Made by a program: the position numbers and the translations under genes. Shown piece after piece: positions 11,168 through 20,349 of a DNA stretch of 64,000 nucleotides (positions within the stretch are counted from its first letter, which is position 1; each line of letters starts with the position of its first letter). Location of the stretch: NCBI RefSeq assembly GCF_019063845.1, contig NZ_CP077683.1:558001-622000 (forward strand). Reading direction: 5' to 3'. This DNA comes from Geomonas subterranea (GTDB lineage: Bacteria; Desulfobacterota; Desulfuromonadia; Geobacterales; Geobacteraceae). The notes under the pieces were generated by a model, which made no database searches, was not told where the DNA came from, and worked only from the letters and a program-made list of their open reading frames with translations.

Positions 11168-11193
11168 CAAAGATGGTGGCGGGTCCTTATATT
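11164..11193 (+). promoter_or_regulatory. Sigma-70-type promoter for the zinc-ribbon gene
   Basis: TTGACA (11164-11169) and TATATT (11188-11193) with an 18-base spacer. The -35 overlaps the TGA stop of the CBS gene. Confidence 0.65.
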
Positions 11194-11252
11194 AATCCTG
11201 CGCTTAGCCGTCTTTTCGCCGGTGCCACAGTTTATTAGGAGGTAGTAGAAAA

Positions 11253-11492
11253 ATGCCACTTTACGAGTATCAATGCAAAAGCTGCAATAATACCTTTGAG
11301 TTGCGTCAGAAGTTCTCCGACGCGCCCGCTTCCGAGTGCCCCCAGTGCGGCGGCCCGGTCGAGAAGCTGATCTCCCAGTCCGGCTTTTCGCTGAAAGGTG
11401 GAGGGTGGTACGGAGACGGTTACGGCAGCTCCAAGGCGGCACCTTCATGCCCCTCCGGCGGTAGCTGCGCCGGCTGCCCCTCGGCCTCCTGA
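11253..11492 (+). CDS. FmdB-type zinc-ribbon protein
   Basis: A 79-residue protein starting MPLYEYQCKSC, the hallmark of the FmdB/CxxC_CxxC_SSSS family. The zinc ribbon uses C8/C11 and C31/C34 (CKSC and CPQC). A glycine-serine tail carries three extra cysteines (PSCPSGGSCAGC), as is frequent in this family. First described as a putative regulator of formamidase; the real role is not established. Ribosome site TTAGGAGGT precedes the ATG. It appears to be monocistronic, bounded by its own promoter and a strong terminator. Confidence 0.9.
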   Translation: MPLYEYQCKSCNNTFELRQKFSDAPASECPQCGGPVEKLISQSGFSLKGGGWYGDGYGSSKAAPSCPSGGSCAGCPSAS

Positions 11493-11504
11493 TCGAAACC
11501 CACC

Positions 11505-11531
11505 AGCCCCCCGTTCGCGGGGGCTTTTTTT
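11505..11531 (+). terminator. Rho-independent terminator after the zinc-ribbon gene
   Basis: AGCCCCC paired with GGGGGCT (11505-11511 and 11519-11525), followed by seven T residues. Confidence 0.9.
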
Positions 11532-11666
11532 GTCCCGGTTTTCCGGCAAAATCCTTTACAAAAAACCTCTCTTTACTTATTATCGACAGCTTAAAACCTG
11601 ACGCCGGTGGGGGCTGCGCGCCCGCACCGCGCCTGCATATTCCAGTGAAAAGAGGGGTGCACGTTA

Positions 11667-12512
11667 ATGGCGAAAATCATCGACGGGAAGGCCATCGCGG
11701 CGAAGATCCGCGCAGAAATCAGCGCAGAGGCGGCTCGGCTCAAGGAGCGGGGGGTCGTCCCCGGTCTCGCCGTGGTACTGGTGGGGGAGGACCCGGCCAG
11801 CAAGGTCTACGTCTCCATGAAGGAGAAGGCATGCGCAGATGTGGGGATCTTCTCCGACGAGTACAAGCTGCCGGTCGAGACGACTGAAGACGAGCTTCTG
11901 GCCCTGATCGGGAAGCTGAACGCGGACCCCAAGATCCACGGCATCCTGGTGCAGCTGCCGCTCCCCAAGCAGATCAACACCGAGCGCGTCCTCGAGGCGA
12001 TCTCGCCGGATAAGGACGCCGACGGCTTCCACCCCTACAACGTCGGGCGCCTGGTGATCGGCAAGCCGCTCTTCCAGCCCTGCACCCCCTACGGCGTCAT
12101 GGTGATGCTCAAGGAGGCGGGGGTCGAGCTTTCCGGCAAGGAAGTGGTCGTGGTCGGCCGCTCCAACATCGTGGGCAAACCGGTCGCGTTCATGTGTCTG
12201 CAGCAAAACGCCACGGTGACCCTGTGCCACTCGAAGACCCGCGACCTGGCCGGCAAGGTGGGACAGGCCGACGTGGTCATCGCGGCGGTGGGGGTGCCCG
12301 AGATGATCAAGGGCTCCTGGATCAAGGAGGGGGCTGTGGTCATCGACGTCGGCGTGAACCGCGTGGGCGAGAAGAAGCTGGTGGGTGACGTGGAGTACGC
12401 GGCCGCCAGCGAGCGCGCCTCTGCCATCACCCCGGTGCCGGGGGGCGTCGGTCCCATGACCATCACCATGCTGTTGCAGAACACGCTGGAGTCGGCAAAA
12501 AGGGGGCTGTAG
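11667..12512 (+). CDS. folD: Methylenetetrahydrofolate dehydrogenase/cyclohydrolase
   Basis: A 281-residue enzyme interconverting 5,10-methylene-THF, 5,10-methenyl-THF and 10-formyl-THF in the cytosol. The catalytic region includes YVSMKEKAC with the active lysine, the VQLPLPKQI loop, PCTPYGVM, the cofactor-site [11 protein letters not shown], and the C-terminal PGGVGPMTI signature. Length is normal for FolD. It stands alone between a terminator and a repeat-containing gap before galU. The ribosome site is a modest AGAGGGGTG. Confidence 0.97.
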   Translation: MAKIIDGKAIAAKIRAEISAEAARLKERGVVPGLAVVLVGEDPASKVYVSMKEKACADVGIFSDEYKLPVETTEDELLALIGKLNADPKIHGILVQLPLPKQINTERVLEAISPDKDADGFHPYNVGRLVIGKPLFQPCTPYGVMVMLKEAGVELSGKEVVVVGRSNIVGKPVAFMCLQQNATVTLCHSKTRDLAGKVGQADVVIAAVGVPEMIKGSWIKEGAVVIDVGVNRVGEKKLVGDVEYAAASERASAITPVPGGVGPMTITMLLQNTLESAKRGL

Positions 12513-12578
12513 GGTTCCCGGTCCCGCAGCGTTCAGGGGGGGGGCGCCTTGCCCCACCCCCACCTCCCGCTGTCAGCG

Positions 12579-12623
12579 CCCTCACCCGGCCTTCGGCCAC
12601 CCTCTCCCGGGGGGAGAGGGGAG
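12579..12623. repeat. REP-like palindromic repeat between folD and galU
   Basis: A copy of the intergenic family CCCTCACCC-GGCC...GGCC-ACCCTCTCCC followed by GGGGGGAGAGGG. Internal pairing GGCC-TTC-GGCC and CTCTCCC/GGGAGAG makes a double hairpin. The same family recurs at 18.9-19.2, 20.35-20.46, 28.47-28.69, 30.14 and 55.21 kb. Confidence 0.8.
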
Positions 12624-12663
12624 GCAACCAGCAGGTATTCAATTGTGATCAAGGAGAATCGCT

Positions 12664-13530
12664 ATGCGCGTTAAGAAGGCGGTCTTTCCGGTTGCGGGCC
12701 TGGGCACCAGGTTCCTGCCGGCCACGAAGTCCACTCCCAAGGAGATGCTGCCGCTCATCGACAAGCCGCTGGTGCAGTACGTGGTGGAGGAGGCGGTCGC
12801 CTCGGGGATCGAGCAGATCCTCTTCGTCACCGGGCGCGGCAAGAGGGCGATCGAGGATCACTTCGACATCTCCTTCGAGCTCGAGACGCTCCTCTACGAG
12901 AAGGGGAAGGACCATGAGCTGCAGCAGGTGCGCGAGATCGCGGAGATGGCCAACATCTTCTTCGTGAGGCAGAAGGAGGCGTTGGGCCTTGGCCACGCCA
13001 TCCTCTGCGCCAAGGACTTCGTCGGTGACGAGCCTTTCGCGGTGCTTCTGGGCGACGACATCATCGACGCCAAGGAGCCCTGCCTCGGCCAGCTCCTGGA
13101 GACCTACGAGACCTACCGTTCCCCGGTGCTCGCCCTGGAGCAGGTCCCCATCGAGAGCATTTCCTCCTATGGCTGCGTCAAGGCGAATCACCTGGCCAAG
13201 CGCGCTTTCGAGGTGCTGGACCTGGTGGAGAAACCGCCGGTCGCGGAGGCTCCCTCGGACCTGGCCATCATCGGCCGCTACATCCTTACTCCCGGCATCT
13301 TCCCGATCCTTGAGAATCAGGAGCCGGGCAAGGGGGGGGAGATCCAGCTGACGGATGCCATCAAGACGCTCTCGCGCCAGGAGCCGATCTACGGCTGCCG
13401 CTTCGACGGCGTGCGCCACGACTGCGGCGACAAACTGGGCTTTTTGAAGGCGACGGTGGATATGGCGCTCAAGCGCGATGAGTTCAACGGGGATTTCGAG
13501 GCGTTTTTGAGGCAGCGGCTGGGCTGCTAG
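12664..13530 (+). CDS. galU: UTP-glucose-1-phosphate uridylyltransferase
   Basis: A 288-residue nucleotidyltransferase that makes UDP-glucose for envelope polysaccharides. The N-terminus has the signature GLGTRFLPATKS-TPKEMLP, with the UTP-binding GxGTR loop and catalytic lysine, followed by the FVTGRGK loop, LLGDDI (metal and sugar-phosphate region), and GGEIQLTDA. Length fits GalU. It ends 34 bases before the convergent TonB-like gene. GAGAATCGCT precedes the ATG. Confidence 0.97.
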   Translation: MRVKKAVFPVAGLGTRFLPATKSTPKEMLPLIDKPLVQYVVEEAVASGIEQILFVTGRGKRAIEDHFDISFELETLLYEKGKDHELQQVREIAEMANIFFVRQKEALGLGHAILCAKDFVGDEPFAVLLGDDIIDAKEPCLGQLLETYETYRSPVLALEQVPIESISSYGCVKANHLAKRAFEVLDLVEKPPVAEAPSDLAIIGRYILTPGIFPILENQEPGKGGEIQLTDAIKTLSRQEPIYGCRFDGVRHDCGDKLGFLKATVDMALKRDEFNGDFEAFLRQRLGC

Positions 13531-13564
13531 TTCCAACCGTTTTCTTCAGGCGGCGGCTTGGCTG

Positions 13565-14419
13565 TCAGCGGAGACGGCCGCTGCCGCTGCCGTAGTGGAA
13601 GAAGGCGATAAGCTTGAAGTTTTCTCCGCTGTACCCCTTGGGGAAGGAGCCGATCGGCCCCAGGGCGTTCAGGGTGCGCAGCACCTCGTCGTCGAGGATC
13701 TTGCTCCCCGAGCTGTCCAGCATGTCGACCCGGACTATCTCGCCCTTGCGGTTGAAGGTGATGCGGACCGGCGTGGTCCCCTCGATGCCGCGCAGAAGCG
13801 CCGCCTGAGGGTAGTGCCAGACGCCGTAGATCGCCGTCTCCAGGCGGCGCAGGAAGGAACCGAAGAGGATGTCGTCGGTGTTGAGGAAGCGGGTGTCCCC
13901 CTCCTCAACCTCGCTGCGGTACTTCTCCCGGTAGCTTTCCTCCAGACGCGCCATCCTGGTCGCGCTGGGAAAGAGCTTGGCGCGGTCGGGAAGCGGGGCC
14001 GTCTTGGGCTTGAAGATCCCCTGCCCCGGGAGCGCCGGCTCCTGGGATGGGGGGGGCGTCTGGGGAGAGACCGGCTGTCTCGGCGCCGGCACCGGGCGGC
14101 TCGACTGCGGCAGCGGTCTCGTATTCGGCAGCATCCGGTCCACCTCGTCCCGCCCCTTCGGCGCCATCTCCTTGACAACACGCTGCCGCTTTTCCGAGTA
14201 CCGCTTGATCTCGGGCCTGGGCTCCTCTTTTTCCAGGGGCTTGGGCTGGGGCTGAGGCGTCAGGTCCGGCAGGTCGGTGAGGTCCACCATGGTGGGCTCA
14301 GGTGCCGTTTTGGGTTGTCCCGGGGGGATAATCATGATAACTAGATATACCGCTACATGGACCAGTAGTGACAGCGCCAGCAGGTAGAGGAAGTTTTTTT
14401 CGATATATCTGTCGGACAT
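13565..14419 (-). CDS. TonB-family energy transducer protein
   Basis: A 284-residue protein. One N-terminal membrane helix (about 9-30), a long Pro/Gln/Glu-rich periplasmic stretch (about 38-135), then a C-terminal domain of the TonB/TolA kind that contains VRITFNRKGEIVRVDMLDSSG. I place the start at 14419 because GGTGGAGA lies just upstream; an in-frame extension of 31 codons has no support. Such proteins transfer proton-motive energy to outer-membrane receptors, but no ExbB/ExbD genes or receptor lie in the window. It converges on galU and diverges from etfB. Confidence 0.8.
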   Translation of the reverse strand: MSDRYIEKNFLYLLALSLLVHVAVYLVIMIIPPGQPKTAPEPTMVDLTDLPDLTPQPQPKPLEKEEPRPEIKRYSEKRQRVVKEMAPKGRDEVDRMLPNTRPLPQSSRPVPAPRQPVSPQTPPPSQEPALPGQGIFKPKTAPLPDRAKLFPSATRMARLEESYREKYRSEVEEGDTRFLNTDDILFGSFLRRLETAIYGVWHYPQAALLRGIEGTTPVRITFNRKGEIVRVDMLDSSGSKILDDEVLRTLNALGPIGSFPKGYSGENFKLIAFFHYGSGSGRLR

Positions 14420-14589
14420 GTATCTCCACCCGCTGTGCCGGGTGTGTAGTGGTCTTCGCCCAGGCGGATTGTTCGCCGGTACGCTCGCGAATGGTAGAAG
14501 ATCGTCCGGCAAAAAGCAAGGGGTTTGGGGGGACGCCAGGCGGCTTGTCGCTGCTAACTCCCCTAGACCCTTTCGTAAACATCCGCTCC

Positions 14590-14603
14590 TTGACCTAGGT
14601 CAA
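14590..14603. promoter_or_regulatory. Perfect palindrome upstream of etfB
   Basis: TTGACCTAGGTCAA is a perfect 14-base palindrome 55 bases before the etfB start. It overlaps a possible -35 (TTGACC), so a bound regulator could block RNA polymerase. The fatty-acid/acyl-CoA regulators that control etf genes in other bacteria often bind short palindromes, but the identity of the binder is inference. Confidence 0.5.
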
Positions 14604-14658
14604 CTTTTTTCCCCACATCTCCTAGTAACTTGAAGGCATCAAAACATCCGAGGTCGCC

Positions 14659-15471
14659 ATGCTCGTAGTGGTATGTGTTAAGCAAGTCCCCGACACAACG
14701 CAGGTACAGATCGATCCCGTCACCAACACCCTGATCCGCGAGGGCGTCCCCTTCATCGTAAACCCCTACGACACCCATGCCGTCGAGGAGGCGCTGCGCT
14801 TCAAGGACCGCTTCGGCTGCCGCGTGGCGGCCATCTCCATGGGTCCCCCCAACGCCGAGGCGACGCTTAGAAAGGCGCTGGCCCAGGGGGTGGACCGTGC
14901 CGTCCTCCTCTCCGACCGGACCTTCGGCGGCGCCGATACCCTTGCCACCAGCAAGGTGCTCGCCGCGGCGATCGAGAAGCTCGCCCGGGAAGAGGAGGTT
15001 GGGGTGGTGATCTGCGGCAAGCAGACCATCGACGGCGACACGGCGCAGGTGGGGCCCGGCATCGCCACCCGTCTTAACTTCTCCCAGCTCACCCTGGTGG
15101 ACCGGGTCGACGAACTCGACCTCACCGGCAAGAAGATCCGGGTGAGCCGTAAGCTGGAAGGGCGCCACGAGCACGTGGAGGCGCCGCTGCCGGTGCTCCT
15201 CACCGTGGTGCGCGAGTTGAACCGCCCGCGCTACCCGACCGTCGCCATGCGTCTCGAGTCGGCGGACGCCCAGGTCGAGGTCTGGGACAACAAGGTGCTG
15301 CAGCTCGACGTGAACGGCATCGGCCTCAAGGGCTCCCCCACCTGGGTGAGCCGCATCTTCTCCCCCGAGCGGGCCAAGGGTGAGATGCTGGGGGACGGCG
15401 TGCACGATCCGGAAGGGGCGGCGCAGCTGCTGATCGACAAGATGCTGGAGAAGGACCTCCTGGCTCTCTAA
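14659..15471 (+). CDS. etfB: Electron transfer flavoprotein beta subunit
   Basis: A 270-residue EtfB/FixA protein. It starts with the typical VCVKQVPDTTQVQIDP and contains the AMP/FAD-region VNPYDTHAVEEALR and the signature CGKQTIDGDTAQVGP. With EtfA it accepts electrons from acyl-CoA or other dehydrogenases. It is the first gene of etfB-etfA-FeS oxidoreductase, with 23 bases to etfA. Confidence 0.95.
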   Translation: MLVVVCVKQVPDTTQVQIDPVTNTLIREGVPFIVNPYDTHAVEEALRFKDRFGCRVAAISMGPPNAEATLRKALAQGVDRAVLLSDRTFGGADTLATSKVLAAAIEKLAREEEVGVVICGKQTIDGDTAQVGPGIATRLNFSQLTLVDRVDELDLTGKKIRVSRKLEGRHEHVEAPLPVLLTVVRELNRPRYPTVAMRLESADAQVEVWDNKVLQLDVNGIGLKGSPTWVSRIFSPERAKGEMLGDGVHDPEGAAQLLIDKMLEKDLLAL

Positions 15472-15494
15472 TCCAAATTACCAAAGGAAATGCA

Positions 15495-16823
15495 ATGACC
15501 GATGTTGTGAAACCGCCCAAGAAACCGCGCGGCAAGGCAAGGCTTTTGGAAAACAAGTGCATCGCCTGCGGGGCCCGCTGCCAGAGCGCCTGCCCGGTCG
15601 ACGCCATCCAGATGAACGACGCGGGTGAGCCGATCGTCGACGCCTCGCGCTGTATCGGCTGCGTAAAGTGCGTCAAGGTCTGCCCGGTGCAGGCGCTGGA
15701 GATGGCCTTCACCCCGGAGGAGCTGCGCATCCTGCAGGAACTGGCCGCAGCCTCCGGCGGCGTGGAGCCCACCGAGGAAGACGCCGAGGAGGCCGCGCTC
15801 AGGAAGAAGCTCGCCGCCTATTCCGGCGTGTGGGTCTTCGTGGAGCAGACCGAGGGCGAGGCCGCCAAGGTCTCGTGGGAACTGCTGGGGAAAGGAAAGG
15901 AGCTGGCGCAGGCGAGGAAGGCTCCGCTGTGCGCCGTGGTGATGGGGGAGGGGGTGGAGAAGCTCTGCGACCAGGCCTTCGGCTACGGCGCCGAGAAGGT
16001 CTACCTCATGGACGCGCCGGTATTGCGCCACTACCGCACCGAGGCGTACCAGAAGAGCCTGTGCGCCCTGGTCGAGAAGTACAAGCCGGAGGTGATCCTT
16101 ATGGGCGCCACCGGTCTCGGGCGCGACCTGGCCGGCGTGGTCGCGACCGTGATGGCCACCGGGCTCACCGCGGACTGCACCGGGCTCTCCATCGATGACA
16201 AGGGGAACCTGATGCAGACCCGCCCCGCGTTCGGCGGCAACATCATGGCCACCATCGTCTGTGACAAGTTCCGTCCCCAGATGTCCACGGTGCGCCCGCA
16301 CGTGATGCCCATGCCGGAGTTCGACCCGCAGGCCAAAGGCGAGATCGTCCGGGAGACGGTGCCGGTGGCCGAGGACCAGGTCCTGGTCAAGGTGCTGGAC
16401 ATCCTGATGGACGGCGGCGGCTCCAAGGTCGACATCGCCGGCGCCGAGTTCATCATCTCGGGGGGGCGCGGCATGATGGCCAAGGAGAACTTCTCCATGC
16501 TCGAGGACCTGGCCGAGGTACTGGGCGGGGTGGTGGGCGCGTCGAGGAGCGCCGTCGACGCCGGGTGGATGCCTCCGGACCGCCAGGTGGGGCAGACCGG
16601 GAAGACGGTGCGCCCCAAGGTGTACATCGCCTGCGGCATTTCCGGCGCCATTCAGCACCTGGTCGGCATGCAGGACTCCGACGTGGTGATCGCCATCAAC
16701 CGCGATCCCGAGGCGCCCATCTTCGAGGTGGCGAGCTACGGCCTCGTCGGCGACCTGTTCAAGATCATCCCGGCGCTGACCAGCAAGCTCAGGGCGCTCA
16801 AGGCCGCCCGCTCCAAGGCGTGA
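15495..16823 (+). CDS. etfA: EtfA with N-terminal two-cluster ferredoxin domain
   Basis: A 442-residue alpha subunit. Residues 22-33 and 53-63 hold two 4Fe-4S motifs (C22/25/29/33 and C53/56/59/63), added before the usual EtfA fold. The canonical EtfA FAD domain follows, with LMGATGLGRDLAG, SGGRGM and GQTGKTVRPK, then YIACGISGAIQH. Length exceeds plain EtfA by about 110 residues because of the ferredoxin part. Family knowledge: such fused EtfAs occur in anaerobic fatty-acid and syntrophic oxidisers. The next gene is a membrane FeS oxidoreductase that could carry the electrons to menaquinone. Confidence 0.95.
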   Translation: MTDVVKPPKKPRGKARLLENKCIACGARCQSACPVDAIQMNDAGEPIVDASRCIGCVKCVKVCPVQALEMAFTPEELRILQELAAASGGVEPTEEDAEEAALRKKLAAYSGVWVFVEQTEGEAAKVSWELLGKGKELAQARKAPLCAVVMGEGVEKLCDQAFGYGAEKVYLMDAPVLRHYRTEAYQKSLCALVEKYKPEVILMGATGLGRDLAGVVATVMATGLTADCTGLSIDDKGNLMQTRPAFGGNIMATIVCDKFRPQMSTVRPHVMPMPEFDPQAKGEIVRETVPVAEDQVLVKVLDILMDGGGSKVDIAGAEFIISGGRGMMAKENFSMLEDLAEVLGGVVGASRSAVDAGWMPPDRQVGQTGKTVRPKVYIACGISGAIQHLVGMQDSDVVIAINRDPEAPIFEVASYGLVGDLFKIIPALTSKLRALKAARSKA

Positions 16824-16878
16824 TCAACACACAGATCCAGTTGCGCGGCAGCGCCGCACTCCATAACGAGGTACCCCT

Positions 16879-18873
16879 ATGATGCCGCAAACCGCTATCT
16901 TCACGATGCTCCTGGTCGCATCGCTCCTCTTCTTCTGCTGGAGCGTGTACCGCCGCTTCTCGCTGGTCTGTTTCGGCCAGCCGGAAGAGAGGCTGGACCA
17001 GCCGGCACGCCGTCTCTCCGAGATGTTCCTGTACGCCTTCGGCCAGTTGCGCGTGCTGAGAAAGCCTTTCGGCCTGAACCACTTCGTGATCTTCTGGTCC
17101 TTCATGATCCTGGCGCTCGCGAACGGCGAGTTCCTGGTCAACGGGGTCTTCCCGTCGGTGAGCCTCGCCCTGCTGCCGGAAGGGGTGCACCGGGTGCTGC
17201 TCTTCGCCTTCGACGTGGTGTCGCTGCTCACCCTGGTCGCCATCTCCTTCTCCTTCATAAGGCGCCTGGTGGTGAAGCCCCCCTACCTGGACAGCCTCTA
17301 CGTCAAGGGGAAAAGCCCCGAGGCGTTCCTGATCCTCTCCTTCATCGCGCTTTTGATGCTGGCCTACTTCGGCCTGCACGGCTCGCTGATCGCCCTAAGT
17401 CTGGAGAACGATCCTTCGGCCATGCCGGTGTCGGCCCTGGTCGCCTCCTGGCTCGCGCCGCACGCGTCCCTGCTCCCCAAGGTGCAGGTCATATCCTGGT
17501 GGCTGCACGCCTTCGTCCTCTTCGCCTTCATCTGCTTCCTGCCGCACTCGAAGCATATGCACATCCTCACCGCCATCCCCAACTGCTACCTGGGGGCCCT
17601 CACCTGGCCGGCAACCCAGCCGCGCGAGAAGTTCGAGAAGGGGGCGGTCTACGGGGTGGGGACGGTGGAGCGTTTCACCTGGAAGGACCTCTTCGACTCC
17701 TTCTCCTGCACCGAGTGCGGCCGTTGCCAGGCCGCCTGTCCGGCCACCACCACCGGCAAGCCGTTGAACCCGCGCCAGATCGTGCACGCCATCAAGACCA
17801 ATCTCCTGGAGAACAGTCACGCGCTCAGGGAGGGGAGAAGCGGTACGCTCCCCTTGATCGGGGACGAAGGGGAAGGGACCAACACCGAGGAAGCCATCTG
17901 GTCCTGCACCACCTGCGGCGCCTGCATGGAGGCCTGTCCGGTGCTGATCGAGCAGATGCCCAAGATCATCAAGATGCGGCGCCACCTGGTGGAGACAGAG
18001 TCGAGGTTCCCCGAGGAACTCTTGAACCTGTTCGAGAACATGGAGCAGCGCTCCAACCCCTGGGGCATCGCCCCAGGCGAGCGCGCGAAGTGGGTATCCA
18101 CCCTTCCAGTCAAGCCGTTCGTCGCCGGCGAGACCGAGTACCTCCTCTACGTTGGGTGCGCCGGTTCCTTCGACTCCCGCGCCAAGCAGGTTACCGTTGC
18201 GCTCGCCACCGTCTTGAACGCGGCCGGGGTGTCGTGGGGCATTCTCGGCAAGGACGAGAAGTGCTGCGGCGATTCGCTGAGGAGGCTCGGCAACGAGTAC
18301 CTCTTCGAGAAGATGGCCCTGGAGAATGTGGAAACCTTCCGCGAGCGCGGCGTCACCAAGGTGATCACCCTCTGCCCGCACTGTCTCACCACCTTGAAGA
18401 ACGATTATCGCCAGTACGGTCTCGAACTCGAGGTGGTACACCAGAGCGAACTGATCGCGGAGTTGATCGCCGGGGGGCGCATCGCCCTTGACAAGAAGGA
18501 CGACAGTTTCGGCCGTATCGCCTACCATGACCCGTGCTACCTCGGGCGCCACAACGACATCTTCGATGCCCCGCGCGCCCTGGTCCAGGCATCGACCGGC
18601 AGCACTGCGGTAGAGGCCGAACGCCACGGCAGGAACTCGTTTTGCTGCGGCGCCGGCGGCGGCCGCATGTGGATGGAGGAGTTCACCGGCGAGAGGGTGA
18701 ACCACGCCCGCGTGGACGAACTCCTGGCCCAGAAGCCGGACACCATATGCGTCGCCTGCCCGTACTGCATGACCATGGTCGAGGATGGCTTGAAGGACAA
18801 GGGGGCCGGCCAGGTCCGGGTGAAGGACGTGGTCGAGGTGCTCGCCGAGGGGCTTTTGAGAAAGAACGCGTAG
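16879..18873 (+). CDS. Membrane FeS oxidoreductase with CCG domains (Etf:menaquinone type)
   Basis: A 664-residue protein. The N-terminal third has five or six membrane helices of the NarI/heme-b kind. Then come two 4Fe-4S motifs (CTECGRCQAACP and CTTCGACMEACP) and two cysteine-rich CCG domains, shown by CAGSF...CCGDSLRR, CPHCLTTL, HDPCYLGR, CCGAGGGRMW and CVACPYC. The same architecture is known next to etfBA in syntrophs and deltaproteobacteria and is proposed to pass electrons from Etf to menaquinone. Position after etfBA supports that. It starts 55 bases after etfA with a weak GAGGTA ribosome site. Confidence 0.88.
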   Translation: MMPQTAIFTMLLVASLLFFCWSVYRRFSLVCFGQPEERLDQPARRLSEMFLYAFGQLRVLRKPFGLNHFVIFWSFMILALANGEFLVNGVFPSVSLALLPEGVHRVLLFAFDVVSLLTLVAISFSFIRRLVVKPPYLDSLYVKGKSPEAFLILSFIALLMLAYFGLHGSLIALSLENDPSAMPVSALVASWLAPHASLLPKVQVISWWLHAFVLFAFICFLPHSKHMHILTAIPNCYLGALTWPATQPREKFEKGAVYGVGTVERFTWKDLFDSFSCTECGRCQAACPATTTGKPLNPRQIVHAIKTNLLENSHALREGRSGTLPLIGDEGEGTNTEEAIWSCTTCGACMEACPVLIEQMPKIIKMRRHLVETESRFPEELLNLFENMEQRSNPWGIAPGERAKWVSTLPVKPFVAGETEYLLYVGCAGSFDSRAKQVTVALATVLNAAGVSWGILGKDEKCCGDSLRRLGNEYLFEKMALENVETFRERGVTKVITLCPHCLTTLKNDYRQYGLELEVVHQSELIAELIAGGRIALDKKDDSFGRIAYHDPCYLGRHNDIFDAPRALVQASTGSTAVEAERHGRNSFCCGAGGGRMWMEEFTGERVNHARVDELLAQKPDTICVACPYCMTMVEDGLKDKGAGQVRVKDVVEVLAEGLLRKNA

Positions 18874-18883
18874 ACCGGTAGAT

Positions 18884-19160
18884 TCCCCTCTCCCTCTGGG
18901 AGAGGGTGGCCATAGGCCGGGTGAGGGCGGCGGCTGGGGGGGGCCTTCGTTGCGACGCCCTCACCCCAACCCTCTCCCGGGGGGAGAGGGGGCGAACACC
19001 ATACCTGTAGGGGTGAATTATCATTCGCCCTATCCAGACGCCCTCACCGTAACCCCCTCCCGGGGGGAGAGGGGGCGAACATCATATTTGTAGGGGCGAA
19101 TAATCATTCGCCCTATCCTGACGCCCTCACCGTAACCCCCTCCCGAGGGGAGAGGGAGGA
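18884..19160. repeat. Array of REP-like repeats with an 83-base tandem unit
   Basis: A first REP-like copy (18884-18928) is followed by a composite unit starting at 18955, 19038 and 19121, period 83 bases, 2.4 copies. Each unit joins a CCCTCACC...CTCCCGGGGGGAGAGGG hairpin to a GGGCGAAT...ATTCGCCC hairpin. It fills the 325-base gap between the etf operon and the CapA-like gene. Confidence 0.85.
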
Positions 19161-19198
19161 TGGACAGAATCCCGCAGCGGCCGACGAAAGCCTAGGAA

Positions 19199-20326
19199 TT
19201 GGGCCGTGGGCGGAGGCACTGCACTCTTTGTAAGCAAGGAAAGGATCTTCCCCTGTCCCATTTCACCCGCATCGCCGCGAACCTCTTCCCCTTCCGGGGC
19301 GCGCTCCTCTTTTTTTTACTCATCCTACCGTTAAACGCCCAGGGGGCGCGCACCGTCACCGTAGCCGCCGTGGGCGACATCATGATGGGAAGCGACTTCC
19401 CGACCCCCAAGCTGCCACCACGCGACGGCCGGGATCTCTTCGCCGCGGTCGCCCCCTACCTGCGCCGCGCCGACATCGCCCTGGGGAACCTGGAGGGGCC
19501 GCTTTGCAGCGAGGAAACCCCGGCAAAAGAGCCGCTTGCCGGGCGACGTTACCTGTTCCGCACGCCGCCTTCCTACGCGAAGAACCTCAAGGAAGCCGGT
19601 TTCTCTATCCTTTCCCTGGCCAACAACCACGCCCGCGACTTCGGCGGGGCAGGGCTTGAATCGACCCGGAAGGCGCTCTCCGGGGCCGGGGTGCAGTTCT
19701 CCAGCAAGAAAGGGGAGATCGCCCGCTTCGACCTGCACGGGGTCCGCGTCGCCGTGATCGCGCTCGCCTACGGCCCGCCGCCGCGCTCCATCGTCTTTCC
19801 GGCACAGCCCCTGCAGGAGATCGAACGGGCGGCGAGCGAGTACGACGTGGTGATCCTCTCCATCCATGCCGGTGCCGAGGGGAGGGGGGCGCTGCACGTG
19901 GCCCCCGGCGAGGAGCGTTTCCTGGAGGAATCGCGCGGAGACCTGGTGCGCTTCGCACATGACGCCATCGCGCGGGGCGCCGACCTGGTGCTCGCCCACG
20001 GGCCGCACGTGCCGCGCGCCCTTGAGTTGTACCGGGGGAGACTCATCGCCTACAGCCTCGGGAACTTCGCCACCTACGGCGGCGTGAGCGTCGTAGGCGA
20101 GAGCGGACTGGCCCCGCTTCTGACCGTGGAGCTTGCCGCAGACGGCTCCTTCATCGGAGGGAACATCGATTCGTTCCGGCAGTTCCGTTACACGGGTCCC
20201 CAGCCCGACCCCAAGCGCCGCGCCCTGCGCCTGATGCGCAGACTTTCGGCCGAGGACTTCCCTGACTCGCCGCTGGTCTTCGGTGACGGGGGACGGATCG
20301 GGGTAAAACAACCGGTGCGGCCGTAA
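19199..20326 (+). CDS. CapA-family (poly-gamma-glutamate synthesis type) phosphoesterase-like protein
   Basis: A protein of up to 375 residues with a hydrophobic export signal (around GALLFFLLILPL). The mature part fits the CapA metallophosphoesterase-like fold: AVGDIMMGSD, LGNLEGPL, LSLANNHARDFG, LSIHAGAEG, AHGPHVPRALELY and YSLGNFATYGG. The start is uncertain: a TTG at 19199 gives the longest frame, and a CTG at 19253 has a better spaced AAGGAAAGGA upstream. The substrate is not known; CapA proteins are tied to polyglutamate capsule in some bacilli, but this is not evidence for a capsule here. No capB or capC genes are nearby. Confidence 0.8.
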   Translation: MGRGRRHCTLCKQGKDLPLSHFTRIAANLFPFRGALLFFLLILPLNAQGARTVTVAAVGDIMMGSDFPTPKLPPRDGRDLFAAVAPYLRRADIALGNLEGPLCSEETPAKEPLAGRRYLFRTPPSYAKNLKEAGFSILSLANNHARDFGGAGLESTRKALSGAGVQFSSKKGEIARFDLHGVRVAVIALAYGPPPRSIVFPAQPLQEIERAASEYDVVILSIHAGAEGRGALHVAPGEERFLEESRGDLVRFAHDAIARGADLVLAHGPHVPRALELYRGRLIAYSLGNFATYGGVSVVGESGLAPLLTVELAADGSFIGGNIDSFRQFRYTGPQPDPKRRALRLMRRLSAEDFPDSPLVFGDGGRIGVKQPVRP

Positions 20327-20349
20327 AGTTTTCAGCAGATCATCATCGT

